Shown: positions 8,232-17,823, numbered from the stretch's first letter. The stretch: 64,000 bases of DNA from Pseudomonas japonica (GCF_013522925.1 NZ_JAAMQU010000002.1:248001-312000); one strand, 5' to 3'. Made by a program: numbers and translations. The notes: generated by a model not told the origin, from the letters alone.

Positions 8232-9308
8232 TTAGTCCTTCGTCGGCGGCGCTTGCTCGTAACGGGCACTGAAGGCCTGAACGAAGCCATTGCGCAGGAT
8301 TTCCCAGAAGGCCTGCAGCGGGCTGATGTCCTGGCGATGCACGTTGCCGCTCAGCTCTACACGGGTCGCGAACTGGTTTTTGCGCTGGTTTTTCAGCACA
8401 GTTTCAGTGCCGCCCACCAAGGCTTCCCATACAGAGCGGAAGAAGCCCTTGTCCTTGTTCTCCACATCCTGCTGCCAGTTGAACACGTCCACGTCTCGCA
8501 GCAATGGCTTGATGTAGCCGCTCAACCGGGCCTTGTCGGCCTTGGCCTCGATCACTACGTCACCGTGGCCGGCGTTGAAGTCGAATTTGCCGTAGGCAGA
8601 GGCGAAATCGTTCACGCGCTTGAGCTCGATATCCGTCACGCGCAGGCGGAACTCGAAGTCCTCGAAGTTGCTGAAGGGGTCGAAGGTGGCCGTGGCATTC
8701 ACCGGGGCCTGGCCGAACAGCACGGCCTTGCCGTCGAAACGGGCGTCGCGTTTGCCTTGGGCGTCTTCCACGTTGGTGAGGTTGTAGAGGCTAGCGTTGA
8801 TCTGGGTGGCTTCAAGCTTCACCGGTGGCTTGGAAGTGAAGTTGTTGAAGCTGACTTTGCCGTCATCCACGCGAATTTCGTTCAGGGTGATCGGCAGGAG
8901 TTTTTCCAGCTGCGCACGCCAGTCGGTGCCCGCACCGGTCTGGGACGCCTGTTTGTTTTCGCCACCATCGACGAAGTTCAGCGCAGGGCGCAGGAAGGCG
9001 ATCCGGGCTACCACGGCGTGGTCGTACCACAGCGAATGCCAGCTCACCGCGATGTCTGTACGCGGCAGTTCGAGCAGCGGTACCGGCACCTTGCCGTCCA
9101 CCTTGGTGACTTTCAGCCCATTGACCACATAAGCGCCGCGCCACAGCGCGATGTCCACGTCGTCCACGTGGCCGCTGTAGGCGCCCATGTCGCGAAGCTT
9201 GTCATTGAGGTAGTCGCGCACAATAAAGGGCAGGGCGATGTGCAGCGCGATCAGCAGCACAACCAACGTAACGATAGCCACGAGCGGCCAGCGGTAGCGA
9301 CGTTTCAT
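8232..9308 (-). CDS. DUF748/AsmA-like envelope protein
   Basis: A 358-residue protein with an uncleaved N-terminal membrane anchor (about residues 7-27, [20 protein letters not shown]) and a long, beta-rich periplasmic part. Features typical of DUF748 include the early [15 protein letters not shown] and the repeated [16 protein letters not shown] strands. The family is related to AsmA-like proteins implicated in lipid transport or outer-membrane homeostasis; that link is inferred. I chose the start at 9308 (KRRYRW) because Arg/Lys before the first helix follows directly; the frame is open 6 codons further. It is divergent from cysK. Confidence 0.78.
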   Translation of the reverse strand: MKRRYRWPLVAIVTLVVLLIALHIALPFIVRDYLNDKLRDMGAYSGHVDDVDIALWRGAYVVNGLKVTKVDGKVPVPLLELPRTDIAVSWHSLWYDHAVVARIAFLRPALNFVDGGENKQASQTGAGTDWRAQLEKLLPITLNEIRVDDGKVSFNNFTSKPPVKLEATQINASLYNLTNVEDAQGKRDARFDGKAVLFGQAPVNATATFDPFSNFEDFEFRLRVTDIELKRVNDFASAYGKFDFNAGHGDVVIEAKADKARLSGYIKPLLRDVDVFNWQQDVENKDKGFFRSVWEALVGGTETVLKNQRKNQFATRVELSGNVHRQDISPLQAFWEILRNGFVQAFSARYEQAPPTKD

Positions 9309-9442
9309 CGAAGCGGGCTCCTTCAAACATGGTCAGTGGACTGTTTTGTGCGCAAGACGTTCGACCCGCCGCCCACTGGACGCTGCGCACCTGCAGGCTT
9401 ACCCTCTGGCGACTTCCGGCCGATTCACACAAGGACAACCCC

Positions 9443-10417
9443 ATGAGCCGCATTTTCGCCGACAACGCCCACTCCATTGGCAATACGCCGTTGGTGCAGA
9501 TCAACCGCATCGCGCCGCGGGGGGTAACGATCCTGGCGAAAATCGAGGGGCGTAACCCGGGGTATTCGGTCAAATGCCGCATTGGCGCCAACATGATCTG
9601 GGACGCCGAGGCCTCCGGCCGCCTCAAGCCGGGCATGACCATCGTGGAGCCCACCTCCGGCAACACCGGTATCGGCTTGGCGTTTGTGGCGGCGGCGCGC
9701 GGCTACAAGCTGATGCTGACCATGCCGGCGTCCATGAGCCTGGAGCGGCGCAAGGTGCTCAAGGCACTGGGCGCCGAACTGGTGCTCACCGAGCCGGCCA
9801 AGGGCATGAAGGGCGCGATCGAGAAAGCCACGGAAATTGTAACGGCAGACCCAGCCACCTACTTCATGCCGCAGCAGTTTGAAAACCCGGCCAACCCGGC
9901 CATCCATGAGAAAACCACTGGGCCGGAAATCTGGAATGACACCGACGGGGCGGTCGACGTGCTGGTGGCGGGCGTGGGCACCGGCGGCACTATCACTGGT
10001 GTGTCCCGTTACATCAAGCAGGTGCAAGGCAAGCAGATCCTGTCCGTGGCGGTCGAGCCGATCGGTTCGCCGGTGATCACCCAGGCGCTGGCCGGCGAGG
10101 AGATCAAGCCGTCCCCGCATAAAATCCAGGGCATCGGCGCAGGCTTTGTACCGAAAAACCTCGACCTGAGCCTGGTGGACCGGGTAGAGCAGGTGAGCGA
10201 TGACGAATCCAAAGCCATGGCGCTGCGGCTGATGCGTGAGGAGGGCATTTTGTGCGGTATTTCCTGTGGCGCGGCAATGGCCGCAGCGGTGCGCCTGGCC
10301 GAGAAGCCGGAGATGCAAGGCAAGACACTGGTGGTGATCCTGCCGGATTCGGGCGAGCGCTACCTGTCGAGCATGCTGTTCAGCGACCTGTTCACCGAGC
10401 AGGAAAACCAGGCTTGA
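9443..10417 (+). CDS. cysK: Cysteine synthase A (O-acetylserine sulfhydrylase)
   Basis: A 324-residue PLP enzyme that makes cysteine from O-acetylserine and sulfide. The PLP lysine is Lys44 in PGYSVKCR. The phosphate-binding loop GTGGTITG, the substrate loop PTSGNTG and the C-terminal SCGAAMAA segment are present, and the length is usual for CysK. The start at 9443 ([16 protein letters not shown]) follows AAGGA. An earlier in-frame start at 9329 would add 38 residues foreign to the family and overlap the neighbour's promoter. It appears monocistronic. Confidence 0.94.
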   Translation: MSRIFADNAHSIGNTPLVQINRIAPRGVTILAKIEGRNPGYSVKCRIGANMIWDAEASGRLKPGMTIVEPTSGNTGIGLAFVAAARGYKLMLTMPASMSLERRKVLKALGAELVLTEPAKGMKGAIEKATEIVTADPATYFMPQQFENPANPAIHEKTTGPEIWNDTDGAVDVLVAGVGTGGTITGVSRYIKQVQGKQILSVAVEPIGSPVITQALAGEEIKPSPHKIQGIGAGFVPKNLDLSLVDRVEQVSDDESKAMALRLMREEGILCGISCGAAMAAAVRLAEKPEMQGKTLVVILPDSGERYLSSMLFSDLFTEQENQA

Positions 10418-10438
10418 ACATGACATCCGTCATACCCA

Positions 10439-10464
10439 CCCGCCGCTGACCTGTGCGCGGCGGG
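10439..10464 (+). terminator. GC-rich hairpin after cysK (weak terminator candidate)
   Basis: CCCGCCGC at 10439-10446 pairs with GCGGCGGG at 10457-10464 around a 10-base loop, 21 bases after the cysK stop. There is no real T-run, only GGGTTTAT further on, so termination by this hairpin alone is uncertain. Confidence 0.35.
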
Positions 10465-10509
10465 GCTTCGGGTTTATCATGGCGGTCTGCCAAAACCCAG
10501 GAGCGCTGC

Positions 10510-11448
10510 ATGACCCTCTCGTTCACCGCCAAGGCCCTTGTGCTGCTGATGTTCATCGGCAGCACGCTCTATGTGCACTTGCGCGGCAAGGCGCGGCTGC
10601 CGGTGCTGCGCCAGTTCGTCAACCACTCGGCATTGTTTGCGCCCTATAACGCGCTGATGTACCTGTTTTCCAGCGTGCCGTCCCGGCCCTATCTGGACCG
10701 TAGCCGCTTTCCGGAACTCGATGTACTGAAGGACAACTGGGGCGTGATTCGCGAGGAGGCGATGCGCCTGTTCGACGAGGGCTACATCCGTGCCGCCGAG
10801 AAGAACAACGACGCGGGCTTCGGGTCGTTCTTCAAGAAAGGCTGGAAGCGCTTCTACCTGAAGTGGTACGACAAGCCGCTGCCGTCGGCGATGGCGCTGT
10901 GCCCACGCACAGTCGAGCTGGTGAGCGGGATTCCTAACGTGAAAGGCGCCATGTTTGCGTTGCTGCCTGGTGGTAGCCATCTCAACCCGCACCGCGACCC
11001 CTTCGCGGGCTCCCTGCGGTATCACCTGGGGCTGGCCACGCCCAACTCGGATGCCTGCCGCATTTACGTGGATGGCCAACCCTATGCCTGGCGCGACGGC
11101 CAGGATGTGATGTTCGATGAAACCTACGTGCACTGGGTGAAGAACGAAACCGATGAAACCCGAGTGATCCTGTTCTGCGACATCGAGCGGCCATTGTCCA
11201 ACCGCCTGATGACGCGGATCAACCGCAGCGTCAGCGACTTCCTGGGCCGTGCCACCGCGCCGCAGAACCTCGACGACGAGCGTGTAGGCGGTATCAACCA
11301 GGCCTACGCCTGGAGCAAACGCTTCAGTGACCGCACCAGCTCGGGCGTGAAGCAGTTCAAACGGCGCCATCCCAAGGCCTATCGGGTATTGCGCCCTGTG
11401 CTGGCGGTCGTGGTGCTGACCGCGCTGGGCTACTGGCTGTTCGGCTAA
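10510..11448 (+). CDS. lpxO: Lipid A 2-hydroxylase (LpxO)
   Basis: A 312-residue Fe(II)/2-oxoglutarate dioxygenase of the aspartyl/asparaginyl beta-hydroxylase fold that hydroxylates a secondary acyl chain of lipid A at the inner membrane. It has an N-terminal membrane helix (about residues 4-20), the iron ligands in HLNPHRDPFAG and VHWVKNETDETRVIL, and a hydrophobic C-terminal anchor (PVLAVVVLTALGYWLF). GAG lies 6 bases before the start at 10510; an earlier in-frame start adds 19 residues without a site. Together with the lpxL gene at 44580 it points to modified penta- or hexa-acyl lipid A. Confidence 0.87.
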   Translation: MTLSFTAKALVLLMFIGSTLYVHLRGKARLPVLRQFVNHSALFAPYNALMYLFSSVPSRPYLDRSRFPELDVLKDNWGVIREEAMRLFDEGYIRAAEKNNDAGFGSFFKKGWKRFYLKWYDKPLPSAMALCPRTVELVSGIPNVKGAMFALLPGGSHLNPHRDPFAGSLRYHLGLATPNSDACRIYVDGQPYAWRDGQDVMFDETYVHWVKNETDETRVILFCDIERPLSNRLMTRINRSVSDFLGRATAPQNLDDERVGGINQAYAWSKRFSDRTSSGVKQFKRRHPKAYRVLRPVLAVVVLTALGYWLFG

Positions 11449-11695
11449 GCCTTTCCTTGCCATTCGCGGCGCCGATGCCGCGGATGCGGCCTGAATATGG
11501 GACACCTGTCACAAATCCACACCCCGATGGCACTTTGGTGAAACGGAGCGGCACTTTTGACGAAGCGGGGTGCCTCACATCGGGGTAAGCTTGCAGGGCT
11601 CGATGGTTGGATCCATCCTTCGCGCTTACCCTAGAGGGAGCGGTGCTTGCGATGGATTCCTCGCATTTCGGGAATTTCTTCAGGATGTCTGTTTT

Positions 11696-12235
11696 ATGAC
11701 GTTTTGCCTGGTAAGAACGGCGCGTATCAGCGACTGCGCGGCGCTGCGTGCCGTTCATGCAAACCCTGCACACGGTGTATCCGTGCCTGCCGGCAACGAC
11801 CCGGACCTGTGCGGGCTGTTGGCCACAACGCTTGGCCGCTACCCCTTCCTGGTAGCGGAATGCAACGATGAAATTGTCGGCTTTGCCTACGCCCGTGCTC
11901 ACAAGGCGCCCTTGGCGTTGCGCTGGTCCGTGGACGTTACCGTGTACATGACGCCCCGCGGTCGGGAGCTGGGCATGCTGCGGTCGCTGTACCGGTCGTT
12001 GCTCGAACATTTGCAGGAGCAAGGTTACCTGGCGGTGTATGCCGGCGTGGCGATTACCGACACGGAAACCATCGCCCTCCACGAAGCGCTGGGCTTTGTG
12101 CACATCGGCATGGGCCAGGCGCTGGACCTGCGCGGCGACGCCGAGTATTGGTGCCTTACGCTGGGCGGTAGCGCAGGGTGCGGTGGTGCGGGGTATGGCC
12201 TTCCTCAAGCGCCGTCACGGTTGTTTGCAAGCTGA
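11696..12235 (+). CDS. GNAT-family N-acetyltransferase (phosphinothricin-acetyltransferase-like)
   Basis: A 179-residue protein with the GNAT fold: N-terminal FCLVRTARISDCAAL, then VAECNDEIVGFAYA, the cofactor region VYMTPRGRELGMLRSLYRSLLEHL, where the canonical GxGxG/A pyrophosphate loop is degenerate (PRGRELGM), and HEALGFVHIG near the C-terminus. The layout matches Pat/MddA-type enzymes that acetylate methionine sulfone, sulfoximine or phosphinothricin. The start at 11696 follows AGGA; a further upstream start gives 42 non-family residues. The last 20 or so residues (GGSAGCGGAGYG) look like a readthrough tail into sequence before the REP element. Confidence 0.75.
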   Translation: MTFCLVRTARISDCAALRAVHANPAHGVSVPAGNDPDLCGLLATTLGRYPFLVAECNDEIVGFAYARAHKAPLALRWSVDVTVYMTPRGRELGMLRSLYRSLLEHLQEQGYLAVYAGVAITDTETIALHEALGFVHIGMGQALDLRGDAEYWCLTLGGSAGCGGAGYGLPQAPSRLFAS

Positions 12236-12259
12236 TACCGGGGCACCTTGGTTGCCTTG

Positions 12260-12283
12260 GTCGCGCGCAAGCGCGGCTGCTAC
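12260..12283. repeat. REP-like element, TGTAGCAGCC family
   Basis: GTCGCGCGCAAGCGCGGCTGCTAC matches the right arm of the pair at 147-170 with few differences. A partial inverted copy follows at about 12302-12322 and contains the TAG stop codon of the NIT-ANTAR gene. Location between convergent genes is typical. Confidence 0.65.
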
Positions 12284-12310
12284 GGGCAATCGAAGTACCT
12301 GCGATTGCGG

Positions 12311-13579
12311 CTACGCTTGCAGGTCCACCACCGCCTGGGCAACGTCCGCCAGCCGCTGGCCGCGTTCCATGGCTGCTTGGCGCAGGCGCGCATAAGCGTC
12401 GCTTTCGCTCAGGCGGTACTCGTCCATCAGGCGCTTTTTCGCACGCTCGATGATCTTGCGTTCGGTGAGTGCACGGCGGGCCTGTTCAAGCTCATCGGTG
12501 GTGCTTACCAGCCGCTGGGTTTGCGCATGCAGCAGGTCCAGTACCGAGCGCCCCAGTTGCGGGCCCAGCCCATCCTGCGGCGGGGCGTCGAGCCCGCTGG
12601 CATATACGCTGAACAGTCGAGCCTGCTCGCTCTGCCCCGTGCTTTCCAGGCTGGCCAGCCGACGCAGCAGCAGGCGGTGATTGTGAAGGTCGGCGCGTGC
12701 CAGTTGGATGCTCTGCCGGCACCCGTCCTGCAGGGCACGGGTAAGGTGGTTTTCCACATCCTTGAGCGCGTCGATACGCCGTGTGGCGATGTCGAACCAT
12801 ACCCGGGACAGGGCCGGGTCCACGCACGCGCCGGCATGGGTACGCAGCGCCATGGCGCGCATGCGCTGTAACTGCATCAGGGTTTCACTGCTGAGTTGAG
12901 CCTGCCAGAGCGTAAGGGCGCCCGCCTCGGCGAACTCGCAAAACACCTCGAAACACCGGTCCTGGGCCTGGCCCAGATGTTCCAGCCGCTGGCGCAAAGC
13001 TTCGTCGAAATAGCCGATAGCGAAGCCATTGACGCCAATGGCCCGCTCCTGCCCGGCCAGTTCCTTGCCCTGCATGAAATTGAACAGCGCCACCAACAGC
13101 CGGGTGATGGCCGGGTCGATCGCCGTGTCCGCGGCTTCGAATACTACCGCCAGCAAGCCGCCGATCAACCGGGTAAGCGCGCTGGTGGCTTCTACCGCGG
13201 TAATTCGCCGCTCACGTACGCGGCGCCGCAAACCAGGCAGCTCCTCAAAGCCGTGCAATACATAGGCGATGCGGTTGAACAGCCGCGCCCTGTCGGTAGA
13301 GGCCGCTGCGTCGAGGTCCATGCCTTCGAAACAGGCGCGCACCTGTTCTTCGATGGCCTGGGATTCTTCCGCCAGCCGTTGCAGCTCGTCGAGATGATCC
13401 TCGAGCGCGCTGCCCAGGTGGAGATTCGACCAGCCGCGCTCTCGCTGAATCGCATGCACCAGTTGGCTGAGCGCTGATACCAGATCGCACGTAAAGGCCA
13501 GGCTCTCCAGCCCTTCGAGTTCGATCCGGCGAGCCGCCAACATGAAGCGCAGGGCGGGGGGCATGTAGTGATCTGACAT
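12311..13579 (-). CDS. Nitrate-sensing NIT domain plus ANTAR RNA-binding antiterminator (NasR-like)
   Basis: A 422-residue cytoplasmic protein. The large helical N-terminal region (about 40-300) contains the NIT-domain hallmarks VHAIQRERGWSNLHLGS and FNFMQGKELAGQERAIG, the nitrate/nitrite sensor fold. The last 60 residues form an ANTAR domain (ERKIIERAKKRLMDEYRLSE, then DAYARLRQAAMERGQRLADVA), which binds paired hairpins in leader RNA and prevents termination. In Klebsiella, NasR does this for the nas operon. No nitrate assimilation gene is nearby, so it must act at a distance. The start follows GCTCATG without a strong ribosome site. Confidence 0.88.
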   Translation of the reverse strand: MSDHYMPPALRFMLAARRIELEGLESLAFTCDLVSALSQLVHAIQRERGWSNLHLGSALEDHLDELQRLAEESQAIEEQVRACFEGMDLDAAASTDRARLFNRIAYVLHGFEELPGLRRRVRERRITAVEATSALTRLIGGLLAVVFEAADTAIDPAITRLLVALFNFMQGKELAGQERAIGVNGFAIGYFDEALRQRLEHLGQAQDRCFEVFCEFAEAGALTLWQAQLSSETLMQLQRMRAMALRTHAGACVDPALSRVWFDIATRRIDALKDVENHLTRALQDGCRQSIQLARADLHNHRLLLRRLASLESTGQSEQARLFSVYASGLDAPPQDGLGPQLGRSVLDLLHAQTQRLVSTTDELEQARRALTERKIIERAKKRLMDEYRLSESDAYARLRQAAMERGQRLADVAQAVVDLQA

Positions 13580-13657
13580 GAGCGTTCAGGTATCAAGGGG
13601 TCCCGTCTGATTAGAGCACGATAGCCCAGGCGTCGCCCATGCGATGGAGGCATTTGG

Positions 13658-14527
13658 CTACTGTTTTTTCAGGCAACGCAGTGCTGAAAAGCGTGCCCGT
13701 AGTTTTTCCAGTTGCTCGGTGAGCTGCTGGCGCTGCCCGGCGTCGGTCAACGCCAGCACCGCCTGGGTCAGGGCCCGGGCCGCCGCCTGGCTGTTGCCGC
13801 GGTCTACCCGGTAGGCTTCACTCCACAGCGCCTCGCGCCGTTGCAGCAACTGAGTGATACGCGACTCGAAACCTGGCTCCGCCCGGTGCTCGAGTGCCGT
13901 GAGCAAGGCCTGCTGCCAGTGTTCGCGATTCTCCAGCGCTACCGCGTTGTGATTACCAAGCTGGGCAGACCAGCGGCTGATCGCTGCGTCCTGCTCTGCG
14001 CTGACTCGGCCGAGCCAGGGCTTGAGCCGGTCGTGCATCTTTTCGGCTCGGGTTTCTATCTGTTGCGCCAGTGGCGGGGCAACCTGTTCCCGGCGGCGCT
14101 TGGCAATGTCCTTGGCGAAGGCTTCACGCAATGCACTGACCTGTTCGTCGGTGAGGTTGCGCAGCAATGTCACGGCCGAAGGCGTGATCTGCCGGGCAAT
14201 GGCGTTGGTTGCCTCTTCGGCGTCCCGCGTGAGCGCCTGCAAGGTGTCGTCGCTTACGTTTTGCGCGGCTACCAGTGATTGAAGGCGATCCAGCCATGGC
14301 AGATACCCGGGAAGCTGCGTTTGGCAGTGCCAGCGCAAGTGCTCTGCCAACTGATCCTCGAACCACGCCTTCTGCTCCCGGTTCATGTCCAGGTAGTCGT
14401 CGAGGCTCCAGGGTATCAAGGTATCGAGGTTGCGATACGCCAGGTCCATGCGGGTACACGCGGCGAGGGCCAACACCGCCAGCAGACACACCGCCAACCA
14501 TCCTCGATGAACCGCACAACCCCTCAT
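13658..14527 (-). CDS. DUF6279 lipoprotein
   Basis: A 289-residue predicted lipoprotein: short Arg-containing N-terminus, hydrophobic core LAVCLLAVLAL and lipobox LAAC, followed by an acylated Cys near residue 25. The mature part begins with MDLAYRNLDTLIPWSLDDYLDM and is otherwise long amphipathic helices rich in Gln, Ala, Glu and Arg. This matches DUF6279-type outer or inner membrane lipoproteins of unknown role. I chose the start at 14527 because it puts the lipobox at the normal distance; the frame is open 49 codons further without signal-like sequence. Confidence 0.8.
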   Translation of the reverse strand: MRGCAVHRGWLAVCLLAVLALAACTRMDLAYRNLDTLIPWSLDDYLDMNREQKAWFEDQLAEHLRWHCQTQLPGYLPWLDRLQSLVAAQNVSDDTLQALTRDAEEATNAIARQITPSAVTLLRNLTDEQVSALREAFAKDIAKRRREQVAPPLAQQIETRAEKMHDRLKPWLGRVSAEQDAAISRWSAQLGNHNAVALENREHWQQALLTALEHRAEPGFESRITQLLQRREALWSEAYRVDRGNSQAAARALTQAVLALTDAGQRQQLTEQLEKLRARFSALRCLKKQ

Positions 14528-14600
14528 CGTTCCCCCGTACCCGCTACTGCTGCCTGCGCTAACGGTAGAACGCCGGTGGGCGTGACGCAAACCGCTGGCG

Positions 14601-15320
14601 TTAGAAGAACGCCCGCTGCGCCTTGAGGGTGACCATGCTGTCGCAGGCCGGGTTGTGCCCTGAGTAAGCCACACACTCGCCGCCCCGCAGGTCGGAACTG
14701 CTGTAGATGAGGTTGAGGTCTACGCCCATCAGCGGCCGGGATACCTGCATGGACCAGTCACTGAAGCCTTCGACCAGTTCCCCATCACCCAGTGCGTAGG
14801 GCGAGCTGAGGCTGTAGCGGCTGACTTTTACAGAAACATCAAGGTTGAACAGCGGCAACTGGCCAAAATCCGCGAACAGCGTGCCGGAGCGGCTGTCGAC
14901 CGCCTCGCTGAAGGCCGCGCCGAAACGGCTTTCGAACACCCGCATGCCGGCATACAACTGATGGCTGTTGCCGTCGGCCACATCGGGCCGGGTATAACTG
15001 ATCACGCCCAGCTCATAGCCGAAATCCGGCACCAGGCGGCGCTTGTACCCCAGGTAGCTGTCCAGCTCGAAGTTGCTGTCTGGGGTGAGCCCGACGCTGG
15101 GTGACCACTGGCCGAAATACCAGCCGCTGTCATGGGTAACGTCGATACCGCCATGGAAAGAGCCGATGGTGCCAGGCGCTACCAGCCCCTGGGCCATGCT
15201 GCGCGTTGGCGTGGTGCCCAGTTTCAGGTCGAAGTCGCCCAGTTCGCGCTGCAGGGTTTGGGCGTGAAGGTGAGGTGCGGCCAGAAGGCCTGCGGTCAGC
15301 ATCAGGCTGGGTTTGAGCAT
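14601..15320 (-). CDS. TorF-family putative outer-membrane porin
   Basis: A 239-residue exported protein with signal peptide LKPSLMLTAGLLAAPHLHAQ (cleavage after HA). The mature protein is made of alternating beta strands with repeated aromatic ends, such as DSGWYFGQWSPSVG, YLGYKRRLVPDFGYELGV and LNLIYSSSD, and ends with a terminal Phe (KAQRAFF), the C-terminal signature used by the BAM machinery. This is the pattern of TorF-like proteins (TIGR02001). Substrate unknown. The two Cys near the C-terminus (GGECVAYSGHNPACD) could form a disulfide in a loop. Confidence 0.8.
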   Translation of the reverse strand: MLKPSLMLTAGLLAAPHLHAQTLQRELGDFDLKLGTTPTRSMAQGLVAPGTIGSFHGGIDVTHDSGWYFGQWSPSVGLTPDSNFELDSYLGYKRRLVPDFGYELGVISYTRPDVADGNSHQLYAGMRVFESRFGAAFSEAVDSRSGTLFADFGQLPLFNLDVSVKVSRYSLSSPYALGDGELVEGFSDWSMQVSRPLMGVDLNLIYSSSDLRGGECVAYSGHNPACDSMVTLKAQRAFF

Positions 15321-15470
15321 GCGTCTCTCCCTGGCGCAAAGCGCGGAGGCTGCTGCGTGGTGCTCGCAACGGTATCGGGTTAAGGCAGATGCCCGGTTTA
15401 GACGGGTCAGAGGATACCTTCGATCATCATTCGAGGGGCCATCATAGGGCGCCATTCGTCGATTTGGCCG

Positions 15471-15557
15471 GATCGGGCGGTTTGCCCGGACCGCCCTTGG
15501 GCCCGATCGAACTGGCGGGGCCGGCCATCCGGTGCAGCCGCAGGCAAAACCCGGGAA
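15471..15557. repeat. Hairpin plus REP-like element, GCGGGGCCGGCC family
   Basis: GATCGGGC at 15471-15478 pairs with GCCCGATC at 15501-15508, with an inner stem GGGCGGT/ACCGCCC. It is followed directly by GGCGGGGCCGGCCATCCGGTG and AAACCCGGGAA, the same block seen at 6069-6106. The remainder of this 289-base gap between the porin gene and the CvfB-type gene shows no ORF; TTACACTAA about 30 bases before the CvfB start may be part of its promoter. Confidence 0.6.
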
Positions 15558-15609
15558 GGGTCGCGCCGGGGTGAGTTACACTAACGGCTTGTCAACATAG
15601 GTGTCGGTC

Positions 15610-16449
15610 ATGGCTTTGGTGGGTCGCTACAACAGCTTGCAAGTGGTCAAGCATACGGATTTCGGGCTGTACCTGGACGGCGGCGCCGATGGGGAGATTC
15701 TTCTGCCCAACCGCTACGTGCCCAAGGATATCCCGCACGAGGTCGAGGACTGGCTGAACGTGTTCGTGTACCTGGACAGCGAAGACAAGCTGCTGGCAAC
15801 TACCGAGAAGCCCAAGGTGCAGGTTGGCGAGTTTGCCAGCCTCAAGGTCAAGGAAATCAATTCCATCGGGATTTTCCTGGACTGGGGTCTCCCCAAAGAC
15901 CTGTTGCTGCCGTTCTCCGAAGAAAAACGCCAGGTGCGTGCCGGGGAATACTGCGTGGTGCATGTGTTTCTGGACCGCCGTACGCGCCGCATCACGGCCA
16001 GCGCCAAGGTAGACCGCTACCTCGATAAAACCCCGGCCACGTACAAGGTCGGCCAGCCCGTGCAGGTGCTGGTCGCCGCCCAGACCGACCTGGGGTTCAA
16101 CGCGATCATCGAGAACGCCCACTGGGGCCTGATCCACAAGAACGAGGTGTTCAAGTTCCTGCGTAGCGGCATGCGCGAAACCGCCTACATCAAGGCGGTA
16201 CGTGAGGACGGCAAGATTGCCCTGAGCCTGCAGCCCATAGGCGAGCAGGCGGTTACAGGCCTGCAGGAGCAGATCGTGGAGGCCTTGCGCAAGGCGGGGG
16301 GCAGCTTGCCTTTGAGCGACCGCAGCGAACCCGAAGTGATCGCGCAGCAGTTCGGCGTGAGCAAGGGCAACTTCAAGAAGGCCATCGGCGCGCTGTACAA
16401 GGCCGGGAAAATTGTCATCCGCCCGGATAGCATTTCGTTAGCGCCGTGA
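15610..16449 (+). CDS. CvfB-family S1-like RNA-binding protein
   Basis: A 279-residue protein with an N-terminal S1-like domain (about 1-65, beginning GRYNSLQVVKHTDFGLYL), a second and third OB-type domain (about 70-140 and 145-215, with IGIFLDWGLPKDLLLPF and GFNAIIENAHWGLIH), and a C-terminal winged helix (PEVIAQQFGVSKGNFKKAI). CvfB proteins bind RNA and affect expression of virulence and stress genes in Gram-positives; in Pseudomonas the role is unknown. ATG at 15610 is preferred (AGG 8 bases upstream); a GTG three codons earlier is possible. Confidence 0.85.
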   Translation: MALVGRYNSLQVVKHTDFGLYLDGGADGEILLPNRYVPKDIPHEVEDWLNVFVYLDSEDKLLATTEKPKVQVGEFASLKVKEINSIGIFLDWGLPKDLLLPFSEEKRQVRAGEYCVVHVFLDRRTRRITASAKVDRYLDKTPATYKVGQPVQVLVAAQTDLGFNAIIENAHWGLIHKNEVFKFLRSGMRETAYIKAVREDGKIALSLQPIGEQAVTGLQEQIVEALRKAGGSLPLSDRSEPEVIAQQFGVSKGNFKKAIGALYKAGKIVIRPDSISLAP

Positions 16450-16564
16450 CCCTTCGTCGGCGCCCGCCAACTTGCCAAAAAAATGTTGAAACTCATGAGC
16501 GGAGCGGTTTGTCCATCTTTATGCCGATTGAATTCATTTCAATCCACACCGAGGAGTAATACTC

Positions 16565-16753
16565 ATGAGCGGTACTGGCGACAAGATCAAAGGCAAGGCT
16601 AACGAACTCGCGGGCAAAGCCCAGCAAGCGGTAGGCGATGCCACCAACAGCCCTGAAACCAAGGCCAAAGGCGCTGCGCGCGAAATCAAGGGTGAAGCCC
16701 AGCAAACCAAGGGCGACATCAAGGAAACAGTGACCAAGGGCACTCGATCCTGA
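16565..16753 (+). CDS. CsbD-family small stress protein
   Basis: A 62-residue, lysine- and alanine-rich hydrophilic protein that begins SGTGDKIKGKANELAGKAQ and repeats the GKA/KGxA pattern typical of CsbD. The family is induced by general or osmotic stress; the molecular role is not established. GAGGAG lies 8 bases before the ATG. It is monocistronic, followed by a good hairpin. Confidence 0.9.
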   Translation: MSGTGDKIKGKANELAGKAQQAVGDATNSPETKAKGAAREIKGEAQQTKGDIKETVTKGTRS

Positions 16754-16777
16754 ACCTGAGTAAAACTTCGTAATACT

Positions 16778-16805
16778 ACAGCGGTCATCTCAGGATGGCC
16801 GCTGT
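16778..16805 (+). terminator. Strong hairpin after csbD-type gene
   Basis: ACAGCGGTCATC at 16778-16789 pairs with GATGGCCGCTGT at 16794-16805 through 11 Watson-Crick pairs and one G-U, with a 4-base TCAG loop. No T-run follows, so it may be a terminator helped by Rho, or an mRNA 3'-end protecting stem. Confidence 0.55.
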
Positions 16806-16877
16806 GCTATCAGGCATGGCGAAATCACAGGGGCTGGCTTAGCCAGGCCAAGGGGATAGTCAAAAGGAGCCCGCCAG

Positions 16878-17804
16878 ATGATTTTTCCAGATATGAAGCA
16901 GCTGCCGCTGACCAAGGTATTGGTCCGCACCGTTCAAGAGTTCTCCAACGACGAAATGTCCACCTACGCCTCCGCACTGGCGTATCAGATGCTGTTCTCT
17001 TTATTCCCGTTCCTGTTGTTCCTGATCGCGATGATCGGTTTCTTACATCTTCCCGATTTCTTCTCATGGCTGCGTGAGCAGGCGACCATGGTGCTGCCTC
17101 ACCAGGCACTGGATTCCGTAAACCCGGTGATCGACCAACTGCAGCAGTCCAAGGGCGGCCTGTTGTCGTTCGGTATCATCGCCGCGCTGTGGACGGCTTC
17201 CGCGGCGGTGCGTTCACTAATGAGCGCAATGAACGCAGCCTACGATGTGGCGGAAGGGCGCCCAGCCTGGAAGCGCCTGCCGCTTTCGGTGCTGTACACC
17301 ATAGGGCTGGCCGGCATGATGCTGTGCGCGGCTGCCTTGATGGTGCTGGGGCCGCAAGTGATGAACTGGATTGCCGGGCAGATCGGCCTCGAAAGCATCA
17401 CGGTGACCATCTGGACCATTGCCCGTTGGCCGGTTGTGGTGGTGTTGCTGATGCTGGCCGTGGCATTGATCTACTACCTGATGCCAGACGTGGATCAACG
17501 CTTCCGCTTCCTCACGCCCGGCGCCGTGCTAGCTGTGGTGGTGTGGATTCTTGCATCGGTCGGGTTCGCCTATTACGTACAGAACTTCGCTGACTACAAC
17601 GCCATGTACGGCAGCATTGGCGCGATCATCATCCTGCTGCTGTACTTCTACATCTCGTCGGCCGTTCTGCTGCTGGGGGCGGAAATGAACGCGGTAATCG
17701 AGCATATGTCCGCCGAGGGCAAGGACAAGGGCGAGAAAGCCCCTGGCGAGCCGTCGGAAGGGAATGAAGACGAGCGCGCGGGCCTGGGCGGCGCCAAGAC
17801 CTGA
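16878..17804 (+). CDS. YihY/BrkB-family inner-membrane protein
   Basis: A 308-residue protein with about six membrane helices, starting with a conserved amphipathic segment ([24 protein letters not shown], with the family ASALAYQ motif), then [16 protein letters not shown] and later helices up to [25 protein letters not shown], the YihY C-terminal signature. The C-terminal 35 residues are charged and disordered. Early naming as RNase BN is incorrect for this family; the function is unknown. AAGGAG is 8 bases before the start. Def follows 19 bases after its stop. Confidence 0.87.
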   Translation: MIFPDMKQLPLTKVLVRTVQEFSNDEMSTYASALAYQMLFSLFPFLLFLIAMIGFLHLPDFFSWLREQATMVLPHQALDSVNPVIDQLQQSKGGLLSFGIIAALWTASAAVRSLMSAMNAAYDVAEGRPAWKRLPLSVLYTIGLAGMMLCAAALMVLGPQVMNWIAGQIGLESITVTIWTIARWPVVVVLLMLAVALIYYLMPDVDQRFRFLTPGAVLAVVVWILASVGFAYYVQNFADYNAMYGSIGAIIILLLYFYISSAVLLLGAEMNAVIEHMSAEGKDKGEKAPGEPSEGNEDERAGLGGAKT

Positions 17805-17823
17805 GGCAGGGCGGGGAGGTCCT

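Noticed and set aside
11520..11560. Repeated GGCACTTT near a sigma-54 type site
   Set aside because: TGGCAC is present, but the required GC element about 10 bases further on is absent.
16484..16515. Possible AlgU promoter (GAAACT...GTCC) before the CsbD gene
   Set aside because: The -35 match to GAACTT is poor and the -10 part does not match TCTGA at the right distance.
16878..17804. Naming the YihY-family gene as RNase BN
   Set aside because: That assignment is a historical error for this membrane family; no nuclease motif exists.
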